NCBI GenBank assembly: GCA_027627225.1
Contig: CM051034.1
Location: 13,211,261 to 13,275,260, forward strand
Direction of reading: 5' to 3'
Length of the DNA stretch: 64,000 nt
From: Congeria kusceri
Lineage: Eukaryota; Mollusca; Bivalvia; Myida; Dreissenidae
The position numbers and the translations under genes are program-made. Positions 12,801 through 22,601 of the stretch are shown here, in pieces. The notes under the pieces were generated by a model that ran no database searches, was not told the origin of the DNA, and worked only from the letters and a program-made list of their open reading frames with translations. Every line of letters starts with the position of its first letter. The first letter of the stretch is position 1.

Positions 12801-13337
12801 TTTTGGGTATCTGAAGAACTTAAATGAGGCGCGTCGTGGGAAAACCGGACTTAATGCATGTGCGTAAAGTGTCATCCCAGATTAGCCTGTGCAGTCCGCA
12901 CAGGCTAATCTGGGATGACACTTTCCGCCTAAAGTGGATTTATGGTTAGAAGAGACTTTCTTGAAACAGAAGATACTATAAAAGCGGAAAGTGCCATCCT
13001 GGATTAGCTTGTGCGGACTGCACAGGCTAATCCGGGACGACACTTTACACACATGCATTAAGTCCGGTTTCTCATGACGTGACACAAATATGATACTATA
13101 ATAATTTCAATGAGACATAAAGGATATACATGTTTCCCATACAAAAAGTGATATGTTGGCCATAAAAACTTTTAATAATTTATATTTTTATGCATAAAGT
13201 TCAGACTCAGGCAGTGAGCTTTACTTATGTCACAATACCAAAAATGTAGTTATTAATGGTCATATTCATTTCAGATTCAGGAGAACAGTGAGCTCACCGC
13301 AATATGTGATGAACTTATAGCCAAGGTGGGAGATTAG
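682..13337 (+). CDS. TACC: TACC-family coiled-coil protein, 3' part of gene (7 coding exons)
   Basis: The seven exons are 682-860, 1446-1489, 2428-2495, 5713-5805, 6865-6971, 7679-7799 and 13275-13337. They join in one frame to 675 nt, giving 224 residues and a TAG stop. The product is an uninterrupted heptad-rich coiled coil. Its landmarks in order match the C-terminal TACC domain as I recall it: VLKYSQSDW, FEKTIAQLQ, RYERTKGVVEGFKKNEEILK, KCVQDYQDRLKAAEEK and ELTAICDELIAK near the end. TACC proteins bind XMAP215/chTOG-type microtubule polymerases (and, in vertebrates, clathrin) through this domain, and act at centrosomes, spindles and microtubule plus ends. The segment is about as long as the family domain, so only the variable N-terminal part lies upstream of the window. 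All junctions are GT-AG and phases agree throughout. The last intron (5.5 kb) carries an antisense transposon. Which vertebrate TACC paralogue it is closest to cannot be decided here. Confidence 0.93.
1063..1322. mobile_element. Foldback/MITE with about 30-bp inverted ends
   Basis: The left end reads GGGACCATATTCCAGAAAC followed by ATCTTAAG. The right end is its near-exact complement, CTTAAGATGTTTCTGGAAT followed by ATGACCCC. The interior is AT-rich and has no coding capacity. It lies in a TACC intron. Confidence 0.8.
1446..1489 (+). CDS. TACC: TACC exon b
   Basis: This 44-nt exon has acceptor tttaag and donor gtaagt. It encodes KLVVTEFEKTIAQLQ. The FEKTIAQ motif is a clear TACC landmark, and the phases (2 in, 1 out) fit both neighbours. 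Confidence 0.88.
1591..1831. mobile_element. GAGGCGCG-family foldback MITE, copy 1
   Basis: The ends are gaggcgtgttgtggg and tgacacgcctc. The interior has the family's diverged repeats of the GTGTCGTCC...GATTAGTCTGTGCAG type. Flanks are ctat on the left and atat on the right, so the target duplication is imperfect. Confidence 0.85.
2060..2145 (-). repeat. tRNA-like segment (SINE-like)
   Basis: On the - strand this reads like a decayed tRNA: an A-box-like stretch around the gctagtgg, then an anticodon-like arm with ctggactcgcaatc, then a good B box in gagttcgagcctc. Its arms are too imperfect for a functional tRNA, so I call it SINE-derived. Confidence 0.45.
2428..2495 (+). CDS. TACC: TACC exon c
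   Basis: The acceptor is ttttgcag and the donor gtagag. It encodes ADKLKSSSESQQTFEDVV then KERNQ. It enters at phase 1 and leaves at phase 0. Confidence 0.88.
2627..3114. mobile_element. TIR element AAAGGGAC... with internal tRNA-like promoter
   Basis: The left end AAAGGGACCTGTACACAGA is matched in reverse complement by the right end, which contains tctgtgaacaagtcccttt. Inside, at about 2925-2988, is a tRNA-like sequence: A box tggcagagtgg, B box ggttcaaacgcc. It resembles the element at 58560-59034 in plan and terminal motif. Confidence 0.7.
3421..4710. repeat. Bivalve interspersed repeat with about 160-bp internal repeats
   Basis: It starts agctcgacttttcaaag and ends near cgagcgcgctgtcctccgac plus agctcttgtta. 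From about 3880 to 4560 there are at least four diverged internal units containing ggtcaaggtcactgttac and aaaaacggtttccgctc. I recall this type from many bivalve genomes. Several short open frames cross it but none look coding. Confidence 0.7.
5134..5394. mobile_element. GAGGCGCG-family foldback MITE, copy 2 (near-complete)
   Basis: The inverted ends are GAGGCGCGTCGTGAG and CACGACGCGCCTC, with a perfect 4-bp target duplication ATTT at 5130-5133 and 5395-5398. Two internal hairpins are built from ggattagcctgtgcag and its complement. Confidence 0.92.
5433..5577. repeat. 18-bp minisatellite
   Basis: The unit is gagacatttgaatccatt, with some units lengthened by an extra atcc. It sits directly after MITE copy 2. 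Open frames across it are a by-product of the unit length. Confidence 0.9.
5713..5805 (+). CDS. TACC: TACC exon d
   Basis: This exon is exactly 31 codons, with acceptor ccccttcag and donor gtttgt. It encodes ALEDLQSVETAFSDLHQRYE then RTKGVVEGFKK, the best conserved stretch of the TACC domain. Confidence 0.93.
6235..6838. repeat. About 28-30-bp minisatellite, roughly 20 copies
   Basis: The unit is close to gaatgagtgtctttaccag plus agatagaaa, with length variants. It ends about 25 bases before TACC exon e. Confidence 0.9.
6865..6971 (+). CDS. TACC: TACC exon e
   Basis: The acceptor is tgtctgcag and the donor gtaaat. It encodes NEEILKKCVQDYQDRLKAAE then EKTASVIQQAEDKLA, leaving at phase 2. It starts 20 to 30 bases after a long 28-bp minisatellite. 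Confidence 0.92.
7165..7500. repeat. 34-bp minisatellite, about 10 copies
   Basis: The unit is ggtagtagtgtaatctggtg followed by atccggtattttat. It lies in the TACC intron between exons e and f. Confidence 0.92.
7679..7799 (+). CDS. TACC: TACC exon f
   Basis: The acceptor is ttttgcag and the donor gttatc. It encodes RASDEMEKLRKSTTTEVARL then EAATKKADLKIQGLQRSLEQ and K. A foldback element begins about 20 bases after the donor. Confidence 0.92.
7820..8163. mobile_element. TTTAAAGCAGC foldback MITE, copy A
   Basis: The inverted ends are TTTAAAGCAGCGGTCCAG and tggactgcagctttaaa. The interior matches the copy at 17349-17700 closely, including ccagaaatatgttgataaaa and gtaccaagcg-type blocks. Confidence 0.88.
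8849..9101 (-). CDS. Transposase exon 6 and stop
   Basis: The acceptor is tgtttgcag. It encodes (R)QYQYFRFSADEPGIVTLR through DSICPGSDAE and stops at TAA. Its VVPAAGLSTARQAYLY segment matches the usual VVPAxGLSxxRQxYLY family ending as I recall it. Confidence 0.87.
8849..12516 (-). CDS. Transposase-like protein of the DUF7869 type (6 exons, 635 aa)
   Basis: The exons, in transcript order, are 12496-12516, 10568-11560, 10009-10354, 9690-9782, 9249-9450 and 8849-9101. They total 1908 nt and are open throughout. Residues 20-110 are acidic. A Cys cluster CTEGCGCRHDC is followed by VCRPTFQVCYDIGR, then a second pair in DDVCATCEKMRKRV. The catalytic-looking part has TFDFSQSVSLPHHFNQMGPL, FGFRIDGDPRQLNFIIDE, FAMHADNCPGQNKN and then GYFMWRVMTGQ. 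The end YQYFRFSADEPGIV and CPGSDAE is also typical. I recall this order from a large, repetitive family of invertebrate and fish proteins annotated DUF7869. The D in FDFSQ and the D of HADNC are candidate DDE-type residues. All six exons sit between the element's inverted ends, so this is probably its own transposase. The second donor could be 10568 (gtattc) or 15 nt further on (gttaaa); both keep frame. Confidence 0.85.
9249..9450 (-). CDS. Transposase exon 5
   Basis: It encodes GHAKCHVDGGFGNIKTLFRR onward to NWKEFLGEHFKAVNGI. The GHxK...D...FG..K..FRR pattern is family-typical. Confidence 0.87.
9690..9782 (-). CDS. Transposase exon 4
   Basis: It encodes (G)QNKNRFLLGYFMWRVMTGQQ then QTIEYLMQIP. 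The acceptor is tatttcag and the donor gttggt. Confidence 0.87.
10009..10354 (-). CDS. Transposase exon 3 (catalytic core)
   Basis: The acceptor is tttttcag. It runs from ERELYNECIRRSRE to HADNCPG and includes TFDFSQ, GPLYFLSLRK and FGFRIDGDPRQ. The donor gtatta leaves phase 1. Confidence 0.87.
10568..11560 (-). CDS. Transposase exon 2 (main N-terminal exon)
   Basis: The acceptor is atatag before GAGTTGGAGAG. It contains the acidic region, both Cys clusters and the VCRPTFQVCYDIGR motif. The 5'-most in-frame codons continue directly from exon 1. Confidence 0.85.
11935..12020 (-). repeat. tRNA-like segment inside the transposon's first intron
   Basis: The - strand reads ...gtctgtggtgtagaggtta...gaagttcaaatccctcc, with A-box-like tggtgtagagg and B-box-like agttcaaatcc motifs. 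The arms are imperfect, so this is a tRNA relic or SINE head rather than a clear tRNA gene. Confidence 0.45.
12496..12516 (-). CDS. Transposase exon 1
   Basis: It encodes MMDEEME, with donor gtaagt. The start was chosen because the first two codons are ATG and the exon joins exon 2 in frame. Confidence 0.7.
12826..13085. mobile_element. GAGGCGCG-family foldback MITE, copy 3
   Basis: The left end is GAGGCGCGTCGTGGGAAAAC and the right end is degenerate (catgacgtgacac). The 4-bp duplication AAAT is at 12822-12825 and 13086-13089. It lies only about 160 bases after the complete transposon and before the last TACC exon. Confidence 0.9.
13275..13337 (+). CDS. TACC: TACC terminal coding exon
   Basis: The acceptor is catttcag. 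It encodes IQENSELTAICDELIAKVGD and stops at TAG 13335-13337. ELTxICDELIAK is the usual C-terminal end of TACC proteins. The 3' UTR follows; the first AATAAA I see downstream is near 14792, so the UTR may be about 1.5 kb. Confidence 0.92.
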   Translation: MQENSELTAICDELIAKVGD

Positions 13338-15185
13338 GACATGTGATAAAAACAGATCTGTTAGAGTGAAACCTGAAATTCCTCGAAAACCATGACAACA
13401 CTGAGTGAAGCTCTTGCTGACAGTCAATCATCTGAAAAGTCTTTACTTGGAATTTTGTTCTTTTTGGCATAGCCTTGAACAGTTGGACCATAGCCTTGAA
13501 CAGTTGAACCATTCAAGGATTGAGCTTGAAACTGTTGTAGCTGCTTAACATTTCTATATCAGATATACAGAGAATGACAGGTTAATGCCTGGTCGTGTGT
13601 AATATATCAGGTGAGGCTTAGAATAATATAACGGTGAGGCTTGCAGATATTTTATTTGTGCCGACTTGATATATTACACAAGACCAGGCAGTAACCTGTT
13701 TTTCTATTTATCATACCATATTTTTCTTAAAATTACACAAAACGAGCTGATCTGTATATATTTAAAAACTAAGAGCGGCGCTGAATTTGCTGAGCCGGCT
13801 TTTACACGTTCACGTACACATAGTTATGGATTTCTAAAGGTTGACTGGATAATACCTTGTAAAAAGTTATTGTTAACATTTTGTAATGATCAATATGATG
13901 TTTTCACTACGAATACATAGATTACACACATGTTCATTTATATAATATTGAAAATGCAAACTGAAATGGATTGCAACGATCAATTCCATTGGAGAACACA
14001 CATCGCCAAATTGTTTGGAGATGCCATTTTGGATTTGTGTATTGAAATTGACATTTTCCAGAACGTGTCAGTATTGACTATAGTGTGTTAAATCTTTGGT
14101 AAATATGTTTTTGGTTCAACATAAACTGAAGCTGTGTAGTGAGTTTTAGTCATTTATTTTTAATGTATTCAAATAAATGTGAATGGGTGATTTATTGTTC
14201 CAGTGAAGACGTCATATCACTACCATAGTGTGCTGTCATGTGAATATTTAAAAAGTAACGTTTTTGTGATTTGTGACGTTTAAAAAGAATGAATTATATA
14301 CGTTTTTGGTATTAAATTGTTTCTGTTGTTGAAACTGATTCAGTTGTACTGAAAATGTTGACTTCGGAGTTGATTTCAAGTAATATAATGTACCTCCAAA
14401 CATTAACTGATATAAACACTACTAACCTGATAGAAAAATATATTTTGTATCAGGCCAATATCAGCATAGTAGTATGATACAATAGTTACATGCTCAACCC
14501 TTCCATTGCACATGTCTACAAAAACTACTCGATTAATGTATTAGTTTTCGGTTAATTAATAGCCAGTGAAAGTGGGTGTTTTGTTGGAAGATGATTTTCG
14601 TGGCTAGTTTTACGATTAAGCTTGTAGACATTTTTTTGTAGGCATGGGACCATTTCATTAAGTGTAAAAAACCTGATCAGGTATTCATTTATCAATTTTT
14701 TGTATATTTATTTCAAGATTTGCTTATATCATTGTATTCTTCTTACTCTAGATACTGTTTTGTTTGTTTGCTTTTTTAAGTACAGAAGACAAATAAAACT
14801 GCCAGATTATTATTGCGAACATTTGTTCAAGTACACATTGATGATTTCAGTATAAATAATTTTACAAGAAAACTTTTTTAACTGAAACACATGTACAGTA
14901 CAAAACCATGCATAACACGAACCCATATATAACGCGTACCTTAATTTTGAAGCAAAATTTGAAGAAAAAAATGCAGTTGTGTTTTTGTCTTAATGGTAAA
15001 TCTAAAATACATGTAAAACTTAATGGATAAGTACATGTTAAACCGAAACAAATTTATAATGACACTACGTTTGCTATTGGTAAATTGATTGAATATTTGG
15101 TGACAGCCTTTTAAATATTGTTTGAAAATATGTTGATCATGCTCTTATAAAACCATTTAAGTTATAACTCAAGGTGTAATGTACA
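13338..15185. other. TACC 3' flank / UTR, no further gene seen
   Basis: This is AT-rich. Apart from the palindrome at 13577-13699 and an AATAAA at about 14792, I see no coding or RNA gene. Short open frames have no protein-like composition. Confidence 0.5.
13577..13699. repeat. Near-perfect palindrome in the TACC 3' UTR
   Basis: The left arm acaggttaatgcctggtcg plus tgtgtaatatatcag pairs with the right arm near the end. The arms are about 36 bp and the loop about 50 bp. It starts 240 bases after the TACC stop, so the mRNA would carry this hairpin. Confidence 0.75.
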
Positions 15186-15430
15186 GGGCTCAGGTGCTCA
15201 AACCGTTAACGACCAATTAAGCTAACAGCCCGTTAACTTTAGATTTAAATAAAATTCATATTACAAGCAACTTATTAATCAAACATTTTAAAATTACTTA
15301 AGCATAAAAATTTATGTAGAATAAACTGATATTTTAAAATTGTTATGTTTTATTTTACATAAATAGCTTCATCCAAATTTGTAACGGCTGTTAGCTTAAT
15401 TGGCCGTTTGAGTTTTGAGCAGCTGGGTCC
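15186..15430. mobile_element. GGGCCCAGTTGCTCAAAAC-type MITE, copy 1
   Basis: The ends are gggctcaggtgctcaaacc and gagttttgagcagctgggtc, inverted. Subterminal motifs gttaacgaccaattaagc and gcttaattggccg are also inverted. It shares its design with 39116-39351. Confidence 0.8.
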
Positions 15431-16191
15431 AGGAAAGGACTTGGTTTAGCTTACTTACAATGTGCCATCAATGTTTTCAAGGCACCAACATTAAAAATAA
15501 GTCTCATTTCGTCCTGAAGTGGTTTGGGTTAAATACAAAGAAAACATCTTTTATGGTACCACATTTGTAAAGGGCATTCATTCTAGGGATAAAATTGTCA
15601 AAATATAAATCAATCAACAAGCATGTCTGTAACCTGAATGCTTTTGGCTTTGGGAAAAGCATTGTACGTGTATTAAGTTTGAATGTCTGTAAAAATATTA
15701 ATACTGAGAAAAAAATCTGTTTTGCAACACTTTTTGAACTACTATTTATTAAAGACAAAACCGTACAGTCAGAACCTTTAAGTAAACATTTTTTTTCAAA
15801 ATAAAATGATAAAAAAACCACACATAAAATTGAACTGTGCACTAAGTATTTTCATTCATCTTGTCACTCATGCTAATGTAACTACAGCATGCGATGCGAT
15901 AAATTGTGTTCAGTGTCAAAATGAGCCTGTGCTGTTGGTGCATCAGTGTATCATATCAATATTTATATGAATGATGTTACAATTATTACATATTGCAGAT
16001 GTTGAGTTATTATTTATTTTCATATATATGTTTGTTATGCATGCTGCTTTTGCCCTGTGCTCAGTTATTGCTAAGTTAGACATTTATGTAAACTAACACT
16101 GGTAAATTGTAGGTCTCACCATTATTTTAGTATTTTATTTGTTAAGATGAATTGTCAAAAACGACAACCGTTGCAGTGATTTAATAGATAT

Positions 16192-16432
16192 GAGGCATGA
16201 CATTGGAAAACTGGGCTTAATGCATGTGCGTCAAGTGTTGTCCTGGATCAGCCTGTGCAGTCCGCACACGCTAATACAGGACAACACTTTCCTTTTTTAT
16301 GGTATTTTCTGTTTCAAGGACGTTGCTTCTAAACCACTAGGTAGAAAGTGCCGTCCCGGATGGACTGCACAGACTGATCCGGGATGACACTGATGCACAT
16401 GCATTAAGCCCAGGGTTCCCACAACACGCCTC
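16192..16432. mobile_element. GAGGCGCG-family foldback MITE, copy 4
   Basis: The ends gaggcatgacattgg and caacacgcctc are flanked by a perfect ATAT duplication (16188-16191 and 16433-16436). The interior is partly deleted. Confidence 0.9.
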
Positions 16433-16510
16433 ATATGGTATCTGCCTTGTGATGAAGAGATTGTGACTTCTCTTCTATCCATACTCACAAAGCTTAATAA
16501 TTATATATTT

Positions 16511-16771
16511 AAGGCGCGTCATGGAAAAACCAGACTTAATGCATGTGCGTAAAGTGTCATCCCGGATTAGCCTGTGCAGTCTGCACAGGCTAATCCAGGA
16601 CGGCACTTTTCGCCTACAGCGGATATATGTTTAGAAGAGACTTCCTTGAAACAGAAAATACCATAAAAGCGGAAAGTGCCGTCGTGGATTAGCCTGTGCG
16701 GACTGCACAGGCTAATCCGGGACGACACTTTACGCACATGCACAAAGATCGGTTTTCCCACGACGCGCTTA
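16511..16771. mobile_element. GAGGCGCG-family foldback MITE, copy 5
   Basis: The ends are aaggcgcgtcatgg and ccacgacgcgctta. It is near full length with both internal hairpins. It is only 78 bases from copy 4. Confidence 0.9.
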
Positions 16772-17348
16772 ATATTTAAAGTCATCAAGTACTGTTTTCT
16801 ACCGTAGAAAAAGACTCAAAAGTGTCTCAATAAGCCGCAGGCATTAGACACAATTGAGCTCAAATAAATAGGTATCAACCAACAAAGGTATGCTGACACA
16901 AAGCTCTGGGCTTAAACCTGCTTCTCAAATTTTGGCCAAAGAAATACTATGGCTACTTGTTCATTTTGTTGAATTTTTGCATTAAGATTAAATATTGAAT
17001 TTGTTGTTGCAATGGAGACTGGTTCATAATGTTTCATTTTTTAGGATGATAACTGCTGTGATTTTGATATTGTAGTGGAATTGTTTGATCATGATGAAAC
17101 AGTTTTGTTTTTGTAACAGATTTTTGTTCTTATTATATTTTCTGTCTTCAAATGTTTGTTCAAATCTTTCAAAACATTTAAGTAGTAAATATAGCTGTGC
17201 TATTCATTGAGATATTAATTCTTTTTCCTATGTACAAATGTTGTTTTGCTTTTAAAATCAGGCAATTTTCACTGCGATGAATAAGATAATCATTACATGT
17301 ATTAAACCTCCACACTCTTTGTTACTTGGTGTATAAACATTTCCATTA

Positions 17349-17700
17349 TTTAAAGCAGCAGTCCAGAAATATGTTGATAAAAATAAAACTGCAGAAATCG
17401 TTTCTAATGGACATCTAACCGATCAAAATACAAAGAACCGCATCGAAATCGGTAAAAAAAACTACGTTTTGGTTACTTTTCATCGTAAAATTATCTGTAT
17501 GCGATAGCTGGTAATGCCTCTGGAGTAAATGGGCATGTACATTAGTGTATATTCTGTTCGTACCAAGCGTTTTCGAACATAGACATTATTACATGCCTTT
17601 CGTAAATAAGAAACAGTTTTCAGTCTGATAAATGTCATTAAGGTTAACTAATGCCAGTTTAAGATGTATTGAATTATATTATGTGGACTGCGGCTTTAAA
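17349..17700. mobile_element. TTTAAAGCAGC foldback MITE, copy B
   Basis: The ends TTTAAAGCAGCAGTCCAG and tggactgcggctttaaa are inverted. The interior aligns along its length with the copy at 7820-8163. Confidence 0.9.
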
Positions 17701-19466
17701 AGATGTAAGTTATTCACGCAAAATAGGCCATATTTTGCACCAGAAAAATTTGATAAGCTATTTAAGAAATAGAAAACCCATCTGAAGGCCCAATGGCGCT
17801 ATAGTGACCAGCAAGGCAGTCACAACTTGTATGTGGACGGAGCTATAGGCTGTATTTCCATTCTTATAATTGTACCAATAAAAGATGGGGGAATATTACG
17901 GGTGAAGGTATTTAATGAGTTCATGTATTTCTTCAGCAGCAGCGCTTGTTAATTCTGTTATTGTTATTTCAACATTTTTTGTCTACTTGTACAAATTCTA
18001 TAGGCATGACTAAATGTAGACATATACAATCTAAATCAATTTATGGGAAGTTAGATCTTAACATTTCCTGTTACAGTGTTATAACAATTCTTGATGCTTT
18101 GTATGTGATAAAAAGTTACTCTATTTGTTACAGCCATTCGTTGTGCCCCAAATTGTACGCTTGTTTCCATTACGCTAAATTTATTATTTGTTTGCTGATT
18201 GTTTCATCTTTTAACGTGCATGCTATGTACGTGTATATATCTACCCTTGAAAGCGAAAAGGGCCAATGAGCATGCAGTGGCATAGCTTGGGTTCATAGCT
18301 TGGGTATGTCAGGAGCATAGCTCGGGTTCAAACAATGTATAGGCACAATCGGCGGAATCTACAATTATGACGCTGTAAGCTATAATTTGGGCCAGACGTG
18401 TTAATACTGGTATGTGGCTACAAACAATTAACTTCACCTAAACCCAGAATCTACAAAATAATTGTAAAATAAGCGTGATCGACTCATTAAACAATGAAAT
18501 ATCAACACAGCCAAGAAAGATCCACTCGCGTCCATCCCCCTCTTGTTTTTATTGCATTTTTGGAATATTTCAATTTTTCATCTCGGGAAAAAATTTATAA
18601 GCACGTGCCTATAGTGCCTAAAGGAAGCTACGCCCCTGGCATGTGTGCAAAGAAGGCTGATAGGCCCTTATGGCTTTCAACGGACAAATTATTTATGCAT
18701 TCAGGGTTTTATTTATGGATTTAGTTTGCTGATTATGTGACTTAAATGTGTAGTAAATTTGTACTCTTGAGTCTAATCATACTGAAACACATGTTCAATT
18801 TTGTCATCATGTGTTTAAAATACTAGAATAAGACAATCTTATTGTAAGGAAATATGTTTGCAATGTGCTTTTACCGAATTTTGTCAAGAAATGGTTGTTT
18901 TCGTACAAGTTTTGAGTGTTGGGCAAGTTACATGTACATGTTTGAGATAAAAACATACATTTTTTAGAAATGGCTTATTGACTATTTATGTGATTTAAAA
19001 CAGTGCTTGTTAGTTTATTTTTATGATTCTCACAGATCTTTTAGATGTTTCTTTTTCTTAAAATAAATACTCTATATATACAACAATATATGGAGGACAC
19101 GCATGTATGAATGAATTAAGTATGACTTAATAGAAACTGTGGAAGGAAAGTAATGGGAAAGATAACATGTATTGAAGGTCTTTATTTAGAGATTGTTTAT
19201 AGAACCCTGTTGATAGCATATATTTGTTCATTCATTTGTACCGTATGTAGATTTTTTTAAGCTCAAAGTTCAATGCTGACAGTTGTTTATGGGATTTGGT
19301 GAAAAAAAAAGTCTGAACTCGTTAATGTTTTTTATGTAATGGAACATGTAGATGTGTTTGTTTGGAATTTAAGAATGCCCTGTTTATATCAGCGCTGTAT
19401 TAATATCATATCTGTACCTATGACTGTAATAAAACAATAATGATGTAATGCTATTATTACTTTTTC
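17701..19466. other. No recognisable gene
   Basis: This is AT-rich sequence. The open frame at about 17946-18269 has no recognisable domain and no splice context. I see no repeats or RNA genes that I can support. Confidence 0.45.
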
Positions 19467-20676
19467 AGCTCACCTGAGCACAAAGTGCTCAAAGGTGAGC
19501 TATTGTGGTCAGTCACCGTCCTTCATCTGTTGTCTGTTGTCGTCGGCAATCACTTCAAACAACTTCTTCTCTGGAGGATTTTAAACAAACTTGTTCTTGG
19601 GATAGTCTTTTACCAAATTCCTTCAACTGAATGCAATATAAGCAAAACTCTGGTGGCCATGGCAACCAAAAGCTTAAAACGGCCAAAAAACTTCTTGCCA
19701 GAAACTACTAGCTGGATTTTAAACTTGTTTTCACCGAAATGTTAATTGGGTGACCCTCTACCAAATTCCTTCAAAGCATTTTGATTTATTTAAAAAGTTG
19801 TCACCAGGGTTAGGGGCAGTTTTCCTTATATGGCTATATAGGATACCTTTGAAAATCTTCTTGTCACATGCCACTGACAGGATTTCACAATAATTTCACA
19901 TTAATGTTAATTCGGTGATCCTCTACCAAATTCATTCGAATCATTTTGATTTGTTAAAAAACGATGGCCTCCAGGGGTTGGTGCAGTTCCCCTTATATGG
20001 CTATATACAACACTTTGAAATCCTTTTCTGACACTGCCAGCAGGGTTACATTTTTTTACTGAAATGTTCTTTCGGTGAATCAAACTCCTTCAAATCAATT
20101 GGAAATGTTAAAAAACGTGGCAGCCATGGGGGCGGGGCAGTTTTCCTTTACTAGAAACATTCGAAAATCTCTAATACCACTTGCAGCATTTCTAAATAAT
20201 TTCACAGAAGTGTTTCATTCGTGACCCTCTACATAATTCCTTCAATTCATTTGATTCGTTAAAAATCATGGCGGCCAGGGGCGGGGGTTGCTTCCGTATA
20301 TGGTTATACATGTATTGACATCTTTGACAATTTTCTGGTCTGAAACTATTCGACTTCGTTCAAACATGCACAGAAATGTTTCTTGGATTTCCCCCTACTA
20401 AAAACTCAGATTTATAGTTTAAAAACATGGCTGCCATGATGGTATATTTGATTATAAAGATAACTTTAAAAATCTTGTTGATGTCAATAATAAAGATTTA
20501 TAAGTTTTATAATTTTATGCTGGAACTGTGTTTTTTTGCCTGGGGAAGCAGAATCTTGATCCCAAAATTGACTATTATTAACCATATTTCACTCAGGTTA
20601 GATATTTGGCGTGTGACACTGTGACCGTGCTTAGGCTCGGGTGAGCGACCTAGGGCCACTTTTGCCCTCTTGTTTG
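19467..20676. repeat. AGCTCACCTGAGC bivalve interspersed repeat
   Basis: It begins agctcacctgagcacaaag and ends gggtgagcgacctagggcc plus acttttgccctcttg. Internally, diverged units with accctctaccaaattcctt and tggcagccatgg-like motifs recur about every 150 bases. I recall this repeat as common across bivalves; its mobilisation mechanism is unclear from sequence. Confidence 0.75.
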
Positions 20677-22600
20677 TTTTCACACTTTCCCGAAAAAAAG
20701 AAAGTCCGTAAATGTTGTGTAAACGGACCCGCTCATAACTGTTTGCAAAACAAACAATGACGAACATAACATCCTCGGCGGCAGTAAAAATCACTCAGTT
20801 TGGGTCCCGTTTGGAAAACCATCCACACACATACGTCCACTATGGTAATATCGTATGTCAGTGTAGAGTATTTTGAAAAAAAAAAGCTTTTAAATATTAA
20901 GTCTTACGTGCAGAGACAAACATGCGCCGGTATAAGCAAGTTACACTTCTAAAACAGCGATCCAACAGTGAAAACAATGAATACTAATGTATCTACGTGT
21001 GTATTTCCCAACAACATAGGTCAGTTGTGCTTCTGTCTTGATAATCTTTATCTCGGGTTCATGTTGACTTTTTTAGGTACGTTTTGACTATAGACATCGA
21101 ACGTTTTGACCATAATTTGGTATGTTTGACAATGTACGTTTTGGTAATGGTACGTTTTGACCAGATCCCCTGCTATTTCAGTCACGCAGGGTCATGTTGC
21201 GTAGATGGTAGCATTTTCATGAGTTCATGAGCAAACTGTTTCATTGTATTTTAAATTTATAAATGGTTTAAATAAGGATATTTATAATCGTGAGTACAAT
21301 TCGGCGTTAGTAATATTCATAAATAATACTTAATATATCACACGATGTGCCGCTTCTGTTGCTGCATTTCTATTGAAGCGTCATTGTGCCACATTCTATA
21401 ATTATTCTATTTGTATTCCATTATTTCATAATTAGGAGATACTTGGTCCTAATGAGAAGATACTAAGTCCTAATTAGGTCATACTATGTCCTAATTACGA
21501 GATACTAAGTCCTAATTAGGAGATACTAAGTCCTAAACGTCACAAGATACGTATAAGTAGGAGACACTAACTCCTAATGAGGACTTATTATCTCCTAATT
21601 AGGAAGTAGTATTATGAGATAATGAAACACAAAGTACGTAATATTTACTGTGGCACTAGCACGTTTCCATATATTTCATATCCAACTGGCGAAAAGAGAC
21701 ATGGCAGTTTACATGTACACATGACATCTGGCGGTTTGCTTGCACTGCAGAAAAAGTACATGAATGTTCGTACCAATTATTCTTATAAAACATCTAAATA
21801 ATTGCATTCGTACATACATGTATTTGGAAATGTTTACGGCGTTCAATAGAAACCATTGTATTCATGTCATAATAATCCGGAAAGCACATTTATACTTCCA
21901 CAAACATTTCTTTTAGCTTTATACACGTATATAAATTCTTGTCTTTTTGCGATATTGAAACGGAATACATCACTAATAATGCTTTTATATTTTGTCATTA
22001 TTTTGTCTTTCGGATGTTCACAAGCAAAGCTGGCATACGTACTCACTAAATATTATTTCAGCGTACAAACTAATGTTGCTCGTAGAAAGGAAACTCTACA
22101 AGGGATCAAAGAAGAATCCTAACAACCAGGTCATTGAAAACAACGTAGTCCCATGTACCCTGCGACTTTTATTGCGGTTTAATATTTTGGCTAACCTAAA
22201 TGAAATGAAAATAATATATGTTTTTATATGTATCTCATAAACATAAACGTACTTTTGTAAATAAAGTAAACATAAACAAAGAATGTCTGTTTATCAAATA
22301 ATCCCTTTACAATACAGACTGCATTATCTATCAAACACTTGAACATACAATAACAAGAAAAAAATACAGACATACAATAAAGCACTAGAAACATCATAAC
22401 ATACGAAACCAGTATTTGCAATTATGTGTTCACGCTTTTTGTTATTGCTTGTTTTCTTTTTTGTTGTTGAAGTAAGTGGTTTTCATACAAAAATGTACTC
22501 TGTGTGTGTTTTAAATAATGAAATGACTGCGATCAATTAAAATTTTGAACTGCAATTAAGTTGCCTGTGCTTTAATATGTGCTCTTAATGTCCCAATTCA
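20677..22600. other. Gene-free stretch apart from the CTAATTAG array
   Basis: No gene that I can support. A hydrophobic run at about 21979-22020 (MLLYFVIILSFGCSQA) looks like a signal peptide, but no donor in the right phase follows it. I therefore do not call it exon 1 of the neighbouring pseudogene. Confidence 0.4.
21425..21610. repeat. Palindromic short tandem repeat around CTAATTAG
   Basis: Units of about 26 bp contain gagatactaagtcctaatta. The CCTAATTAGG core is itself palindromic, and the last units invert to gacttattatctcctaatta. It reads as a small foldback array. Confidence 0.75.
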
Positions 22601-22601
22601 G

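Noticed and set aside
21979..22122. Signal-peptide-like frame as first exon of the pseudogene
   Set aside because: No donor in phase 1 follows the hydrophobic segment, and it does not resemble exon 1 of the sister gene.
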